A stretch of 64,000 bases of DNA from DATMAM01 sp035559995. GTDB taxonomy: Bacteria > Desulfobacterota > Binatia > UBA9968. Below are positions 8,482 through 18,155 of this stretch, one piece after another. The stretch covers positions 1 to 64,000 of the forward strand of contig DATMAM010000038.1 in NCBI GenBank assembly GCA_035559995.1. Reading direction: 5' to 3'. Numbering within the stretch: position 1 is the stretch's first letter; every line of letters begins with the position of its first letter. Made by a program: the position numbers and the translations under genes. The notes below the pieces were generated by a model, which was given only the letters and a program-made list of their open reading frames with translations, made no database searches and had not been told where the DNA came from.

Positions 8482-9486
8482 CTACCTCAACAGCTTCTCG
8501 TAGACGGCCAGATATTGCGGTATGACGCACTGCTCGGCGAAAAGTTTTTCCGCGCGTTCTCGAGCGCCCGCGCTCAGTTTCGCCCGCAGAGGCGGATCTC
8601 GCGCCAGCCGCCGGCAAGCCGCGGCAAAAGCCTCGACGTCGTCGAGCGGACAAAGGATGCCGCCGCTCCCGTCGCCGACGACCTCGGGAAGCGAACAGCA
8701 ATCGGTTGCCACCACGGGTTTCCCGCAGGCCATCGCTTCCAGGGCCGCAAGTCCAAAACCTTCGAATCTCGTGGGGAGGAGCAAGGCATCGGCGCGACGA
8801 TAGACGGCCACCAGATCCGGGTCGCAGGCCACACGCGCGATTGGCGTGATATTCGGCGCGGGCGCGATCGGGTTGCGCCCGCCGGGCCCGAGGGTGAAAT
8901 GGAGTTCGAATTCAGCGCCAAGCTCCTCCATGATGCGCACGAGAAGGTCGGCTCCTTTGCGCCGGGAGGGATTGGCGGAAAATAGCAGGCGAAAGCGCGT
9001 GGAGCGCCGCGCCGGGCGCGCCGCTCCCGGACGAAAAAGCCGCGTATCGATCCAGTTGGGGATGGTCTGAGCATGGATGTTTAGCCTCTGCGCCAGCGAC
9101 GATCTCACAAAATCGCTGACCGCAGTGATCGCCGCGGCCGCCGCAAACGAGGCCTTCATGAACCGGCGGACGAACACCGTGTGATACGTGGCTTGAGCGC
9201 GGTTCTTGTACGGCCGGTACGCCGGGTCAAGGACGTTTAGATGCTCGGTCACCACCAGGGGGATTCCATAACGCGCGAAGGCAAAGCCGCTCCAGGAGTT
9301 GGCGTGAATGATCTGCGTGCCCGCGGGCGGCCGCTCTGACCGGAGCACAAAAGGAAAAAACTCATAGCGGCTTGGAAACCACGTGATCTCGGCACAAATT
9401 CCCCAGCGCCCGAGAGCCTCGGCCAGGCGCCGGCTGAACACGTCCGTCCCGGTGTGGGCGCGAATGACCGGAAACCAGATTTTCAT
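8482..9486 (-). CDS. GT4 family glycosyltransferase
   Basis: A 334-residue GT-B enzyme. It has an N-terminal Rossmann domain (MKIWFPVIRAHTGTDVFSRR), the linker TIPNWIDTRLFRP, and the C-terminal nucleotide-sugar domain with LLPTRFEGFGLAALEAMACG and VVATDCCSLPEV, the E-x7-E region of GT4 retaining transferases. ATG 9486 is preferred over the longer frame from 9546 because homology begins at MKIWFP. It is the first gene of a two-gene minus-strand unit inserted in an otherwise plus-strand cluster. Confidence 0.8.
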   Translation of the reverse strand: MKIWFPVIRAHTGTDVFSRRLAEALGRWGICAEITWFPSRYEFFPFVLRSERPPAGTQIIHANSWSGFAFARYGIPLVVTEHLNVLDPAYRPYKNRAQATYHTVFVRRFMKASFAAAAAITAVSDFVRSSLAQRLNIHAQTIPNWIDTRLFRPGAARPARRSTRFRLLFSANPSRRKGADLLVRIMEELGAEFELHFTLGPGGRNPIAPAPNITPIARVACDPDLVAVYRRADALLLPTRFEGFGLAALEAMACGKPVVATDCCSLPEVVGDGSGGILCPLDDVEAFAAACRRLARDPPLRAKLSAGARERAEKLFAEQCVIPQYLAVYEKLLR

Positions 9487-9639
9487 TGTTTTCCATCTCG
9501 GTCGAGCTTGGTGATTCTTACGATCATATCGACAGCAGAGATGCAAACCCGGGCACGCGCCCGAGACGCTAACGACACCGTCCGGCCGGCTTTTTTTCAG
9601 CCGCTATTCCCGTGCCGGCTTAAGGCGGGTTGAGCGGTT

Positions 9640-10773
9640 ATGGCCATCCTCGTCATCACGTGGAATTTTCCTCCCAAACAGGGCGGGATGGAAAGGCTCA
9701 TGGGGGAGCTGTGCGCGAGCCTAAGGACGAGCCGTTCGGTTTTTGTGATCGGCCCGTGGGCCGGTGCCGCGCGGGGCGACGAAAACCGCGTCTATCGCCC
9801 GCCTTTGGGCGGCCTTGCCGCTTTCTTCGCCTACGCGTTTATAAAAGGTTTCCTCGTGTTGCGACAAACCCGCAAGATCGAGTTTGTCTTAGGCGGTAGC
9901 GCCCTCGTTGCGCCGCTGGTTGTCGTTCTCGCGAGGCTTTTCCGCGTCAAGGCGCTGGTCTACGCCCACGGCTTGGACCTCGTGTACCCGAGCCGCTGGT
10001 ACCAGCTTTTTTGCGTTCGCTGGCTTCGCCGGTGCGACCGCGTGATTTGCAACAGCCGGCACACCGCCTCTTTAGCCTTAAGCAAAGGCGTCGGGCGCGC
10101 TTCGATCGAGGTGATCCCTCCCGGCGTCAATCTCCCGTGTCGCGGCTCCAAAGAGGGCGCCAAGCGCGAGCTCGGTTTGGCGCGCCACAAGGTGGTCCTG
10201 TACGCCGGGCGGCTCGTCCGGCGAAAAGGCGTGGTCGAGTTTCTCCGGCATTGCTTTCCCGCGATCGCCGCGCGCGTCGCCGACGCGCGCTTTGTCATCG
10301 TGGGAGGAAATCCGGTACAATCGCTGGTCCACCACGAGAATGTGCTGGGCGAAATCACCGGCTGCATACGGGAGCTGCGGTTGGAACAGCGGGTCGCGCT
10401 TGCCGGCTGGCTAACAAGAGACGAGCTGGCGAAGTTTTACTTGGCCGCCGATGTGCTGGTCCTGCCCGCATTGGCGATGAAAGACGACGTCGAAGGGTTC
10501 GGGATCGTGATCCTTGAGGCGGCGGCCGCCGGAACGCCCTGCGTGGCCACGCGGGTCGGCGGCATTCCCGACGCGATTGAAGGCGGCAAGACAGGCATCC
10601 TCGTCGATCCTGGCAACTATGACCAGATGGCCGAAGCGATCATCGGCTTGCTGAGCGACGAGCATCTCCGGCAAACGTTCGGCGCGAGCTGTCGGGCCCA
10701 GATTGCGCAGAGATTCGACTGGTCCAAGATCGTGGCACGCTATGAAGAGCTTTTTTCTTCCCTCGGAGGATAG
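9640..10773 (+). CDS. GT4 family glycosyltransferase
   Basis: A 377-residue GT-B enzyme: N-terminus MAILVITWNFPPKQGGMERL with the glycine-rich acceptor loop, VIPPGVNLP linker, LYAGRLVRRKGVVEFL, and the E-x7-E motif in VEGFGIVILEAAAAGTPCVA. These are standard features of retaining mannosyl/glucosyltransferases of surface glycan clusters. It starts a plus-strand run of polysaccharide genes and is divergent from the minus-strand pair; the 153 bases between hold no gene. Confidence 0.82.
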   Translation: MAILVITWNFPPKQGGMERLMGELCASLRTSRSVFVIGPWAGAARGDENRVYRPPLGGLAAFFAYAFIKGFLVLRQTRKIEFVLGGSALVAPLVVVLARLFRVKALVYAHGLDLVYPSRWYQLFCVRWLRRCDRVICNSRHTASLALSKGVGRASIEVIPPGVNLPCRGSKEGAKRELGLARHKVVLYAGRLVRRKGVVEFLRHCFPAIAARVADARFVIVGGNPVQSLVHHENVLGEITGCIRELRLEQRVALAGWLTRDELAKFYLAADVLVLPALAMKDDVEGFGIVILEAAAAGTPCVATRVGGIPDAIEGGKTGILVDPGNYDQMAEAIIGLLSDEHLRQTFGASCRAQIAQRFDWSKIVARYEELFSSLGG

Positions 10774-10817
10774 CCGCTTGCTCTGCCGCTATCGGAGCGC
10801 CGGCGCCTAGACCTGCT

Positions 10818-11639
10818 ATGGCACCCACAACCATCATCCGGCCGAGCGCAGGCTGGTTGCGGCTCGATCTTCGAGCGCTCTGGGCGTACCGCGATCTCGC
10901 CTTTTTTCTGTTCTGGCGCGACGTCAAGGTCCGTTACAGGCAAACGGCGCTGGGTATTCTCTGGGCGGTGGCGCAGCCGGCCTCGATGAGCCTCGTATTT
11001 TTTCTCTTCTTCGGGAAATTGTCCGGCGTCCCGTCCGACGGATTGCCCTATCCGCTGTTTGTTTTTTCCGGGCTTCTGCCATGGCAGCTCTTTGCTTTTG
11101 CACTTTCCGAGTCGAGCCACAGTCTGGTCGCCAATGAGCGGCTCATCACGAAGGTTTTTTTCCCGCGCCTGATCATCCCGCTGGCGGCCTCCCTCGTCGG
11201 CCTGGTGGACTTTTTCTTCGGCCTGCTCGTTTTTATGGGGCTGCTCCTTTACTGGCAAGCGCCGCTTGCGCCGACGTTTTGGGCCTTTCCGTTCTTCGTC
11301 GTGCTGACGCTGGCCGCCGCTCTGAGCGTGGGCATTTGGCTCTCGGCGCTCAACGTTCAATATCGCGACGTGCGCCATGCGGTACCGTTTCTCATCCAGC
11401 TTTGGCTCTTTCTGAGCCCGGTCGCCTATCCGAGCAGCGTCGTGCCGGACCGCTGGCGCTGGCTTTACAGCCTAAATCCGATGTGTGGCGTGATCGAAGG
11501 GCAACGCTGGGCCCTCCTCGGGCAGCCTGCGGGACCGAACGCTGCGATCACGACAGCGATCGTTGTGATCGGCGCGCTGTTGATAAGCGGGCTTTGTTAC
11601 TTTCGCCGGATCGAGCGCCGTTTTGCCGACGTCATTTGA
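10818..11639 (+). CDS. wzm: Polysaccharide ABC exporter, permease subunit (Wzm/TagG-like)
   Basis: A 273-residue membrane protein with six hydrophobic segments and an N-terminal cytoplasmic helix carrying FWRDVKVRYRQTALGILWA, the conserved entry of ABC-2 type polysaccharide and teichoic acid exporters. PFLIQLWLFLSPVAYPSSVV is the typical fourth/fifth helix signature. Its partner ATPase gene follows after 3 bases. Together they would flip lipid-linked glycan across the inner membrane. Confidence 0.88.
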   Translation: MAPTTIIRPSAGWLRLDLRALWAYRDLAFFLFWRDVKVRYRQTALGILWAVAQPASMSLVFFLFFGKLSGVPSDGLPYPLFVFSGLLPWQLFAFALSESSHSLVANERLITKVFFPRLIIPLAASLVGLVDFFFGLLVFMGLLLYWQAPLAPTFWAFPFFVVLTLAAALSVGIWLSALNVQYRDVRHAVPFLIQLWLFLSPVAYPSSVVPDRWRWLYSLNPMCGVIEGQRWALLGQPAGPNAAITTAIVVIGALLISGLCYFRRIERRFADVI

Positions 11640-11642
11640 GCG

Positions 11643-12929
11643 ATGCCGCATGTTGCGATAAGAGCCGAGGGGCTGTCCAAACGCTACCGGATCGGCCGGC
11701 GCGAAAGCTACTACACGCTGCGCGAGACGCTCATGAACGCGCTTGCGCGGCCGTTTTCCGCGCTTGCCGGCCGCCCGCTCGCCCGTGGTGAAAGCGACAC
11801 GATCTGGGCGCTCAAGGATGTCAGTTTCGAGATCCAAAAGGGCGAGGTCGTGGGTGTGATCGGGAGAAACGGCGCCGGCAAAACGACGCTCCTCAAAATC
11901 CTTTCGCGCATCACCGAGCCGACCGAGGGTTGGGCCGAGGTCAGCGGGCGCGTCGGCTCGCTTCTCGAGGTCGGCACCGGCTTTCATCCCGAGCTTACCG
12001 GGCGGGAAAACATCTATCTCAACGGCACCCTCCTGGGCATGAAAAAAAAGGAGATCGACCGGCGCCTCGACGAGATCGTCGCTTTCGCCGAGGTCGAAAA
12101 ATTTCTCGAGACGCCGGTCAAGCGCTACTCGGCAGGAATGCACACGCGTTTGGCCTTTGCCGTCGCCGCGCATCTGGAAACGGAGATCCTGCTGGTCGAC
12201 GAAGTTCTCGCGGTCGGCGACGCCGGCTTTCAAAAAAAATGCCTCGCCAAAATGGGCACGCTTACCGGGGAAGACCGAACGGTGTTGTTCGTCAGTCATA
12301 ACCTTCAAGCCGTCAGAAGCGTCTGCACGAAATGCCTGCTGTTGGAAGAAGGCCGCCTGGATGCCTATGGCGGCGTCGAGATCGTAACCCGGCGTTATTT
12401 GAGTCAACTGGAGTCCGCCAGCGGAACGGAACTGGACGTCTCCCGGCAAGTCCGCCCGCAAAACCTCGATCGCCTGGGAAATTCGCTGCGCTTCATCAGA
12501 GTGAAACTCAAGTCTCAGAGCGGTTCGCCTTTCGTTCTCGCCGGTGACCCGATCGACGTCGAGATCGAGCTTGCCTGCGCCGAGGAAGCGCACAATGTCG
12601 TCTTTGGCGTGGGAATCACTTCCCTGGACGGCGTGAGGCTCGTGCAATACCGGAGCAGCGATTCCTTCGGCTTTGTTCCGAGGCTGGCGCCGGGGCACTA
12701 TTTGCTTCGTTGCCGAATACCCAACCTGTTCGCGCCAGGCCTGTACACGCTTGAGCTAGGCGCCCGTTGTGAAACGAAGGGCTTGGACTGGCTGCCGGAG
12801 TCGCTGTGCTTTCGGGTCATCGAGTCCAGGCCCTGCGAATCTATTTGGCTGGAGGCAAAATCGGGCTATCTCAACGCGACCGCGGACTGGGAAAAACCGC
12901 GGCTCCTCAAGGAGGGCGTAGCCGCCTGA
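11643..12929 (+). CDS. wzt: Polysaccharide ABC exporter, ATP-binding subunit with C-terminal glycan-binding domain (Wzt-like)
   Basis: A 428-residue protein. Residues about 1-245 form the nucleotide-binding domain: Walker A GRNGAGKTTLLK, a signature-like YSAGMHTRLAFAVA, Walker B ILLVDEVLAVGD and the switch histidine in VSHN. Residues about 270-425 form a beta-rich domain matching the Wzt carbohydrate-binding domain, which in O9a-type systems reads the terminal modification of the glycan and gates export. The methyltransferase gene nearby (13904) could supply such a cap, which is an inference from context. Confidence 0.88.
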   Translation: MPHVAIRAEGLSKRYRIGRRESYYTLRETLMNALARPFSALAGRPLARGESDTIWALKDVSFEIQKGEVVGVIGRNGAGKTTLLKILSRITEPTEGWAEVSGRVGSLLEVGTGFHPELTGRENIYLNGTLLGMKKKEIDRRLDEIVAFAEVEKFLETPVKRYSAGMHTRLAFAVAAHLETEILLVDEVLAVGDAGFQKKCLAKMGTLTGEDRTVLFVSHNLQAVRSVCTKCLLLEEGRLDAYGGVEIVTRRYLSQLESASGTELDVSRQVRPQNLDRLGNSLRFIRVKLKSQSGSPFVLAGDPIDVEIELACAEEAHNVVFGVGITSLDGVRLVQYRSSDSFGFVPRLAPGHYLLRCRIPNLFAPGLYTLELGARCETKGLDWLPESLCFRVIESRPCESIWLEAKSGYLNATADWEKPRLLKEGVAA

Positions 12930-12930
12930 G

Positions 12931-13926
12931 GTGGCGATGATGCAACCGCTGGTTTCCGTTGTGATCCCGTGTCTCAACCGCGCGCGTCTGTTGCGGCCCA
13001 CGCTCGAGAGCGTTTTGCAACAGGACTATTCCCGGCTTGAGTGCATTGTGGTCGATGGCGGCTCGGATGACGAAACGTTGGATCTGTTGCGCGACTTTGA
13101 GGGCCGCGTCCGCTGGATTTCGGAGCCTGATCGCGGACCTTCGGAGGCCATCAACAAGGGTTGGCAAATGGCCGGCGGCGATATTTTGGCGTGGCTCAAC
13201 GCGGACGACCTTTGGGCTCCGGGGGCGGCGCGCACGGCCGTGTCTTATTTGTCGAATCATCCTGAAGTTGACGTCGTCTACGGCGACTGCGGCCTCATCG
13301 ATCACAGGGGCGCACCGATCGCGCTGGTTTCGGCCCGCGACTGGGACCTGCGCTACGCCGTTGAACATTGCGACCATATCATTTATCAGCCAGCTTCGTT
13401 CATGCGCCGGTCGATCCTGGAACGGGCGGGCTGGCTCTGGCCGAAGCTTTGCCACGATCACGAACTTTGGCTGCGCATTGCTCTGGCGGGCGGAAAGATC
13501 CAGCGGATTCCCGCCGTCTTGGGCTACGCGCGCCACCACGCGGGCAACTTGGGCTATCGGCCCGAAATTGTCGTTCCGCTGAAGGTTGAGATTACGAGTC
13601 GGTTTTTCGATCACGAGGCGCTCCCGGAGGCGCTCAAACACCTGCGGAGGCGCGCCCTGAGCAACGCCTACCTGCGCGGCATTGACTACACTTTTTTGGC
13701 GTCGGCGTCGTTAACTCTAAAGGCAGGTCAAAGCCTTGCGCTCGTGCGCCAGGCCGTGCGCACGGACCCATGGAATCTGATCGGTATCACGAGAAAGGTG
13801 ACGCGGCTGATGGATTTGGTGCTCGCGGCAGTCCTGCGGCGCTACCTCTCTCGGGAACTCTACGAAGCGCTGCGCCACGTCAAGCGCCTTTCGTTACGCT
13901 TCTATGCCACCCTCTTCGCCAGATAG
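12931..13926 (+). CDS. GT2 family glycosyltransferase
   Basis: A 331-residue GT-A protein: PLVSVVIPCLNRARLLRPTL, CIVVDGGSDDETL, AWLNADDLW as the DxD site, and a conserved DHELWLRIALAGG acceptor helix. The first codon is GTG 12931, directly after the upstream stop. ATG 12937 or 12940 may be the true start, since the GAGGTG overlapping that stop would serve as ribosome site. The 3' end overlaps the methyltransferase gene by 23 bases. Confidence 0.78.
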   Translation: MAMMQPLVSVVIPCLNRARLLRPTLESVLQQDYSRLECIVVDGGSDDETLDLLRDFEGRVRWISEPDRGPSEAINKGWQMAGGDILAWLNADDLWAPGAARTAVSYLSNHPEVDVVYGDCGLIDHRGAPIALVSARDWDLRYAVEHCDHIIYQPASFMRRSILERAGWLWPKLCHDHELWLRIALAGGKIQRIPAVLGYARHHAGNLGYRPEIVVPLKVEITSRFFDHEALPEALKHLRRRALSNAYLRGIDYTFLASASLTLKAGQSLALVRQAVRTDPWNLIGITRKVTRLMDLVLAAVLRRYLSRELYEALRHVKRLSLRFYATLFAR

Positions 13927-14764
13927 CACAATTGCGGCGGTTGAAGCGTTCTGGAATCGAAGGCCGTGCAATATCAGGCACTCGCCGCTGCCGGTCGGAA
14001 CGCGCGAATATTTTGCCGAGGTGGAAGCGCGCAAGTATTTTGTCGAGCCCCATATTTTGCGCTTCGCACAGTTCGAACGATGGTCACAAAAGCGCGTTCT
14101 TGAGATCGGCTGCGGCATCGGCACCGATACGATCCAGTTCGCCAGGCACGGGGCGCGCGTTACGGCCGTCGATCTGTCGGAGCGCTCGCTGGCGATCGCC
14201 CGTGAGCGCGCGCGGCTGCTGGGGCTGGCGGACCGAATCGAGTTTCACCGGGCCAACGCCGAAGAGCTGACCGCGGTCTTGCCCCGGGAAAATTACGATC
14301 TGGTTTATGCCTTCGGCGTCATCCATCACACGCCGCACCCCGAGCGTGCGGTTCAGCAAATCCGTTCCTACCTCGGTCCCGAGAGTACCGTGAAGCTCAT
14401 GGTCTATCACCGCCACTCCTCCAAGGCTCTGTGGATTCTTTTGCGCTACGGAAAGGGCCGAATCCGGGAGTGGCCGAACCTCATAGCTCGCTATTCCGAG
14501 GCTGAGGAAGGCTGTCCCGTAACGTACACCTTCACGCGAAAGGAAATCTCCGCCTTGCTCGAGCGCAACGGGCTCGAAGTCAGCGATCTCACGGTGGAGC
14601 ACATTTTCCCCTACCGCGTTTCTGACTATGTCCGCTACCGCTACCGGAAAGTCTGGTACTACCGCTACATGCCGCCCCGCTGGTTTCGCTGGCTCGAACG
14701 GCACTGGGGGTGGCACCTGTGCGTTACCGCAGTTGGGACGAAGCGTCTGTTTCGCGGTATGTGA
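13904..14764 (+). CDS. Class I SAM-dependent methyltransferase
   Basis: A 286-residue protein with the Rossmann motif I VLEIGCGIGTD (residues about 66-76), acidic motif VTAVDLSERSL, and post-motif YAFGVIHHTPHPERAV. These are standard for small-molecule or sugar methyltransferases. The gene overlaps the end of a glycosyltransferase gene and precedes a UDP-sugar dehydrogenase gene, so a role in methylating the glycan, possibly as a chain terminator recognised by the Wzt C-domain, is plausible but not shown. Confidence 0.78.
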   Translation: MPPSSPDSTIAAVEAFWNRRPCNIRHSPLPVGTREYFAEVEARKYFVEPHILRFAQFERWSQKRVLEIGCGIGTDTIQFARHGARVTAVDLSERSLAIARERARLLGLADRIEFHRANAEELTAVLPRENYDLVYAFGVIHHTPHPERAVQQIRSYLGPESTVKLMVYHRHSSKALWILLRYGKGRIREWPNLIARYSEAEEGCPVTYTFTRKEISALLERNGLEVSDLTVEHIFPYRVSDYVRYRYRKVWYYRYMPPRWFRWLERHWGWHLCVTAVGTKRLFRGM

Positions 14765-16162
14765 ATGTTTTCGAGAAAATTGCAGTCGCCGAAAATTCTC
14801 AAAATGGATAGCCTATCCCCTCCGCGGAAGATCTCGGTGATCGGCTTGGGTAAACTGGGCGCTCCCTTTGCGGTCTGTCTGGCCGTAAAGGGCTACGACG
14901 TCACTGCCGTGGATATCGATCCCGAAAAGGTCAGCCGGGTCAACAACGGGCAGGCCCCAGTGTTCGAGCCGGGGCTGGAAAACCTGTTGCCGCGCGCTCG
15001 CGCGCGGCTTCGAGCTACACTCGAGTACGACGAGGCGATCGCCGATTCCGAGGTCACCTTTATTCTGGTTCCGACGCCTTCCGACGCGCGCGGCATGTTT
15101 TCCCTAGAGCACGTTCTTGAGGCCTGCGCGCGGATCGGAGAGCTTTTGCGCTACAAGAATGAGTTTCATACCGTCGTCGTCACGAGCACGGTATTGCCCG
15201 GAGCAATGGATAACCGGATCAAACCGGCGCTCGAGAAATCGTCGGGGAAGCGCTGCGGCGAAAAGTTCGCCCTGTGCTACAGCCCGGAGTTCGTGGCGCT
15301 TGGCAGCGTGATCCGGGACCTTTTGCATCCCGATTTTCTCCTCATCGGGGAGTCCGAACCCCGTGGAGGGAACGCCGTCCTTTCGGTTTATCGCACATTG
15401 TGCGAGAACGACCCGCCGGTTGTGCGACTGAACTTCATCAATGCGGAGATCGCCAAGCTCGCCGTGAACACCTTTGTGACGACCAAGATCGCTTTCGCCA
15501 ACCTGCTGGCGAGAATTTGCGAACGCTTGCCGGGGGCCGATGTCGACGCGGTCACCTCCGCTCTGTCTCTGGATAGTCGCATCGGCGGCAAGTACCTGCG
15601 CGGCGCCATCGGCTACGGCGGCCCGTGCTTTCCGCGCGACAACTTGGCGTTAGCGGCGCTCGCCCGAAAGCTAGGCGTCGGGGCTACGGTCGCGGAAGCG
15701 ACCGACAGAGCCAACAGGGAAGAAGTCACCGCCCTGGCGCGCCTTGTGAAGTCGAGGCTGGTGGAATCCGGGACCGTGGGTATCATGGGCATGGCGTACA
15801 AGGCCGGCACGGACGTCGTCGAACAGTCCCAGGGCCTGCTGCTCGCGCAGTCGCTCCTTGCCGGAGGAATTAAAGTCGTCATTTATGATCCGGTGGCCAG
15901 TGCGAATGCTGTCAAGCTGCTGGACCGGCCCATCTCGGTAGCGCCGGCGGCCGAGCAATGCGTTGCGGCGGCGGACGTTGTCGTCCTGACGACGCCGTGG
16001 CCGGAGTTCCGTAGCCTTGCTCCGGAGATCTTCACAAACAACGGGAGAAAAAAAGTGCTGATCGACTGCTGGCGCCTTCTCGATCCTACCGCCTTCGGTC
16101 GTGCCGCCGAATATCTCCCCTTGGGCATCGGCCAAGGCCCGGGTCAAAGGACGCGTACGTGA
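14765..16162 (+). CDS. UDP-sugar 6-dehydrogenase (UDP-glucose / UDP-ManNAc dehydrogenase family)
   Basis: A 465-residue NAD-dependent four-electron dehydrogenase. N-terminal Rossmann motif KISVIGLGKLGAPFA, central domain with NAEIAKLAVNTF, and the catalytic cysteine (Cys288) in GYGGPCFPRDN. The C-terminal UDP-binding domain has GIMGMAYKAGTDVVEQS. It oxidises the C6 alcohol of a UDP-hexose to the acid, feeding uronic sugars into the cluster. ATG 14804 (residue 14) is an alternative start that would drop a short non-homologous leader. Its stop overlaps the next start as GTGA. Confidence 0.85.
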   Translation: MFSRKLQSPKILKMDSLSPPRKISVIGLGKLGAPFAVCLAVKGYDVTAVDIDPEKVSRVNNGQAPVFEPGLENLLPRARARLRATLEYDEAIADSEVTFILVPTPSDARGMFSLEHVLEACARIGELLRYKNEFHTVVVTSTVLPGAMDNRIKPALEKSSGKRCGEKFALCYSPEFVALGSVIRDLLHPDFLLIGESEPRGGNAVLSVYRTLCENDPPVVRLNFINAEIAKLAVNTFVTTKIAFANLLARICERLPGADVDAVTSALSLDSRIGGKYLRGAIGYGGPCFPRDNLALAALARKLGVGATVAEATDRANREEVTALARLVKSRLVESGTVGIMGMAYKAGTDVVEQSQGLLLAQSLLAGGIKVVIYDPVASANAVKLLDRPISVAPAAEQCVAAADVVVLTTPWPEFRSLAPEIFTNNGRKKVLIDCWRLLDPTAFGRAAEYLPLGIGQGPGQRTRT

Positions 16163-17187
16163 ACTGGAAAGGCTGCAAGGTTCTAGTCACCGGCGGGGCG
16201 TCGTTTATCGGCTCGCATCTGGTCGATGCTTTGGTCGCGCGCGGCGCCCGCGTTCGCGTCGTCGACAATCTCAGCAGCGGCCATCTAGAGCATCTACAGT
16301 CGCACATCGAGAGCGGCGCAATCGAGTTCCGCCACGGGGACCTTCTCGATCCCGAAGTGGCGCGCGATTCCGTAGCGGGCGTCGACGTTGTTTTTCATCT
16401 GGCCGCGGATCACGGCGGGCGCGGCTATGTGGACTGGCACCAGGTCGAGTGCTCGACGAATCTCATTATGGACGGCTTAGTGTTTAGGGCCGCCTTTGAG
16501 GCAGGTGTTGAGAAGATCGTTTACGCCTCGTCCGGGTGCGTTTATCCGAACCATGTGCAGACCGACCCCAAGGTGGAGCTGTTCCTAACCGAGGACATGG
16601 CGGGACCGCCCTACGATGCCGACAACCTCTACGGCTGGGCGAAACTCATGGGGGAGCTCACCCTCAAAGCGTACCACCGGCAATACGGCATGAAGTCCGC
16701 GATTTGTCGGTACTTTACGGTTTATGGTCCTCGCGGCGTGGAAAACCATGCGGTGATCGCGATGATCGCACGCGCTTTCATCGGACAAGACCCGTTCGAG
16801 GTCTGGGGCAGCGGCGAGCAAGTCCGCAACTGGACCTATATCGACGATATCGTTTCAGGGACGATTCTGGCGGCCGAGAAAATCGATTCCGCGATCGCGA
16901 TCAATCTCGGCACGACCGAAAGAATTCGCGTGCTCGACGCCGTCCGAGAGGTTCTTCGCTACACCGGCCACACACCCCGCATTGTGACGCGGCCGGAGAT
17001 GCCGACTGGCCCGCTGAATCGGGTCGCGCAAAATAAATTGGCGAAGGAGCTGCTGGGCTGGGAACCGAAGGTGCCGTTTTCGGCCGGACTGCAGCGCACG
17101 ATCGATTGGTACTACGCCAACAAAGACAAGCGCGCGGTGGAAGCCGCGCTGCAAACCATGCTCACGGAACGACGACCGCATGATTGA
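16159..17187 (+). CDS. NAD-dependent sugar epimerase/dehydratase
   Basis: A 342-residue extended SDR enzyme. The NAD motif reads GGASFIGSH, with serine replacing the usual second-position glycine of GGAGFIGS. The catalytic pair YGWAK and the SSGCVY strand are present. It starts with GTG overlapping the stop of the UDP-sugar dehydrogenase, so the two are coupled and probably act in sequence on one UDP-sugar, for example as a 4-epimerase acting on the uronic acid. The exact substrate is not determined. Confidence 0.82.
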   Translation: MNWKGCKVLVTGGASFIGSHLVDALVARGARVRVVDNLSSGHLEHLQSHIESGAIEFRHGDLLDPEVARDSVAGVDVVFHLAADHGGRGYVDWHQVECSTNLIMDGLVFRAAFEAGVEKIVYASSGCVYPNHVQTDPKVELFLTEDMAGPPYDADNLYGWAKLMGELTLKAYHRQYGMKSAICRYFTVYGPRGVENHAVIAMIARAFIGQDPFEVWGSGEQVRNWTYIDDIVSGTILAAEKIDSAIAINLGTTERIRVLDAVREVLRYTGHTPRIVTRPEMPTGPLNRVAQNKLAKELLGWEPKVPFSAGLQRTIDWYYANKDKRAVEAALQTMLTERRPHD

Positions 17188-17980
17188 ACCTTTTTGGCTG
17201 ACGCTCTGTGCCTTCATCTTTGGCGCGGTGGTCGGAAGTTTTCTCAATGTCTGCATTCACCGCCTTCCGGCGGAGCAATCGCTGATTCGGCCCTCCTCTC
17301 GCTGCCCGGCCTGTAAAACGCCGATCCGCTACTATGACAACATTCCTCTGATAAGCTACATTGTTTTGCTCGGCCGCTGCCGCTCCTGCAAAGCGAAAAT
17401 CTCGCCGCGCTATTTCTGGGTCGAGCTGATCACCGCCACGATGGCTGTGGCTCTGATCAACATGTTCGGATTGGGATTTACGTTTCTGGTAACGTTTGTT
17501 CTCATGGCGGCGCTGATCGTCATCGCGTTCATCGACCTGGACGTGCGCATCGTCCCGGATGTGATCAGCCTTCCGGGGATCGTGCTCGGCTTTCTCTTTT
17601 CTCTCATCAACGCTTGGGCGGTGAGCAATCCTTCCGAGTTTCTTCCCTCTCCTTTGAGTTCCTTTTTGGGAATTCTTCTCGGAGGGGGAGTCTTGCTGGG
17701 CGTCGCCTGGGTCTACCAGGCGATAACGGGCGTTGAGGGAATGGGCGGCGGCGACGTGAAACTGCTCGCGATGATTGGCGCTTTTCTGGGCTGGCCCGCG
17801 GTTCCGCTCACGCTTTTCTTGGGTTCGCTGGGTGGCTCGGTGATCGGTCTAGCGCTGATGTTGACCAAAGGAGTGGGCGGCAAATACGTGCTCCCCTTTG
17901 CGCCGTTTCTCTGCCTCGGCGCAATCTGCCATCTCTTCTTCGGGGCGCAAATCATCTCGTTCTATCTCGGCGCGCAATAA
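17180..17980 (+). CDS. pilD: Type IV prepilin leader peptidase / N-methyltransferase
   Basis: A 266-residue A24-family membrane aspartic protease. The cytoplasmic N-terminal loop has the zinc-binding CPAC (Cys42, Cys45) and CRSC (Cys67, Cys70), the hallmark of bifunctional enzymes that also N-methylate the mature pilin. The catalytic aspartates lie in FIDLDVRIVPD (about 118-127) and MGGGDVKL (Asp192). It overlaps the epimerase gene by 8 bases and precedes the pseudopilin genes whose leader peptides it would process. Confidence 0.92.
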   Translation: MIEPFWLTLCAFIFGAVVGSFLNVCIHRLPAEQSLIRPSSRCPACKTPIRYYDNIPLISYIVLLGRCRSCKAKISPRYFWVELITATMAVALINMFGLGFTFLVTFVLMAALIVIAFIDLDVRIVPDVISLPGIVLGFLFSLINAWAVSNPSEFLPSPLSSFLGILLGGGVLLGVAWVYQAITGVEGMGGGDVKLLAMIGAFLGWPAVPLTLFLGSLGGSVIGLALMLTKGVGGKYVLPFAPFLCLGAICHLFFGAQIISFYLGAQ

Positions 17981-18155
17981 CGTCCTCACTCTGCCAACTT
18001 TTGTCAAGCTTCGATTTTTTGTCATCCCCATAGCGCAAAACTGACCCTCAGGTTAGCTGGCCAGCGCTGAAACGCCAGCCTTTTCGGCCCTTCGGTGAAT
18101 CGGCTCGAGCGGAGATCCCATTGGCATAGCTTTAGCTTTCAGCTTCTCGACGCGG

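Noticed and set aside
17981..18155. Possible c-di-GMP riboswitch before the minor pilin genes
   Set aside because: Such switches occur before pilin genes, but the conserved GEMM core could not be found here; only short GC-rich repeats are visible.
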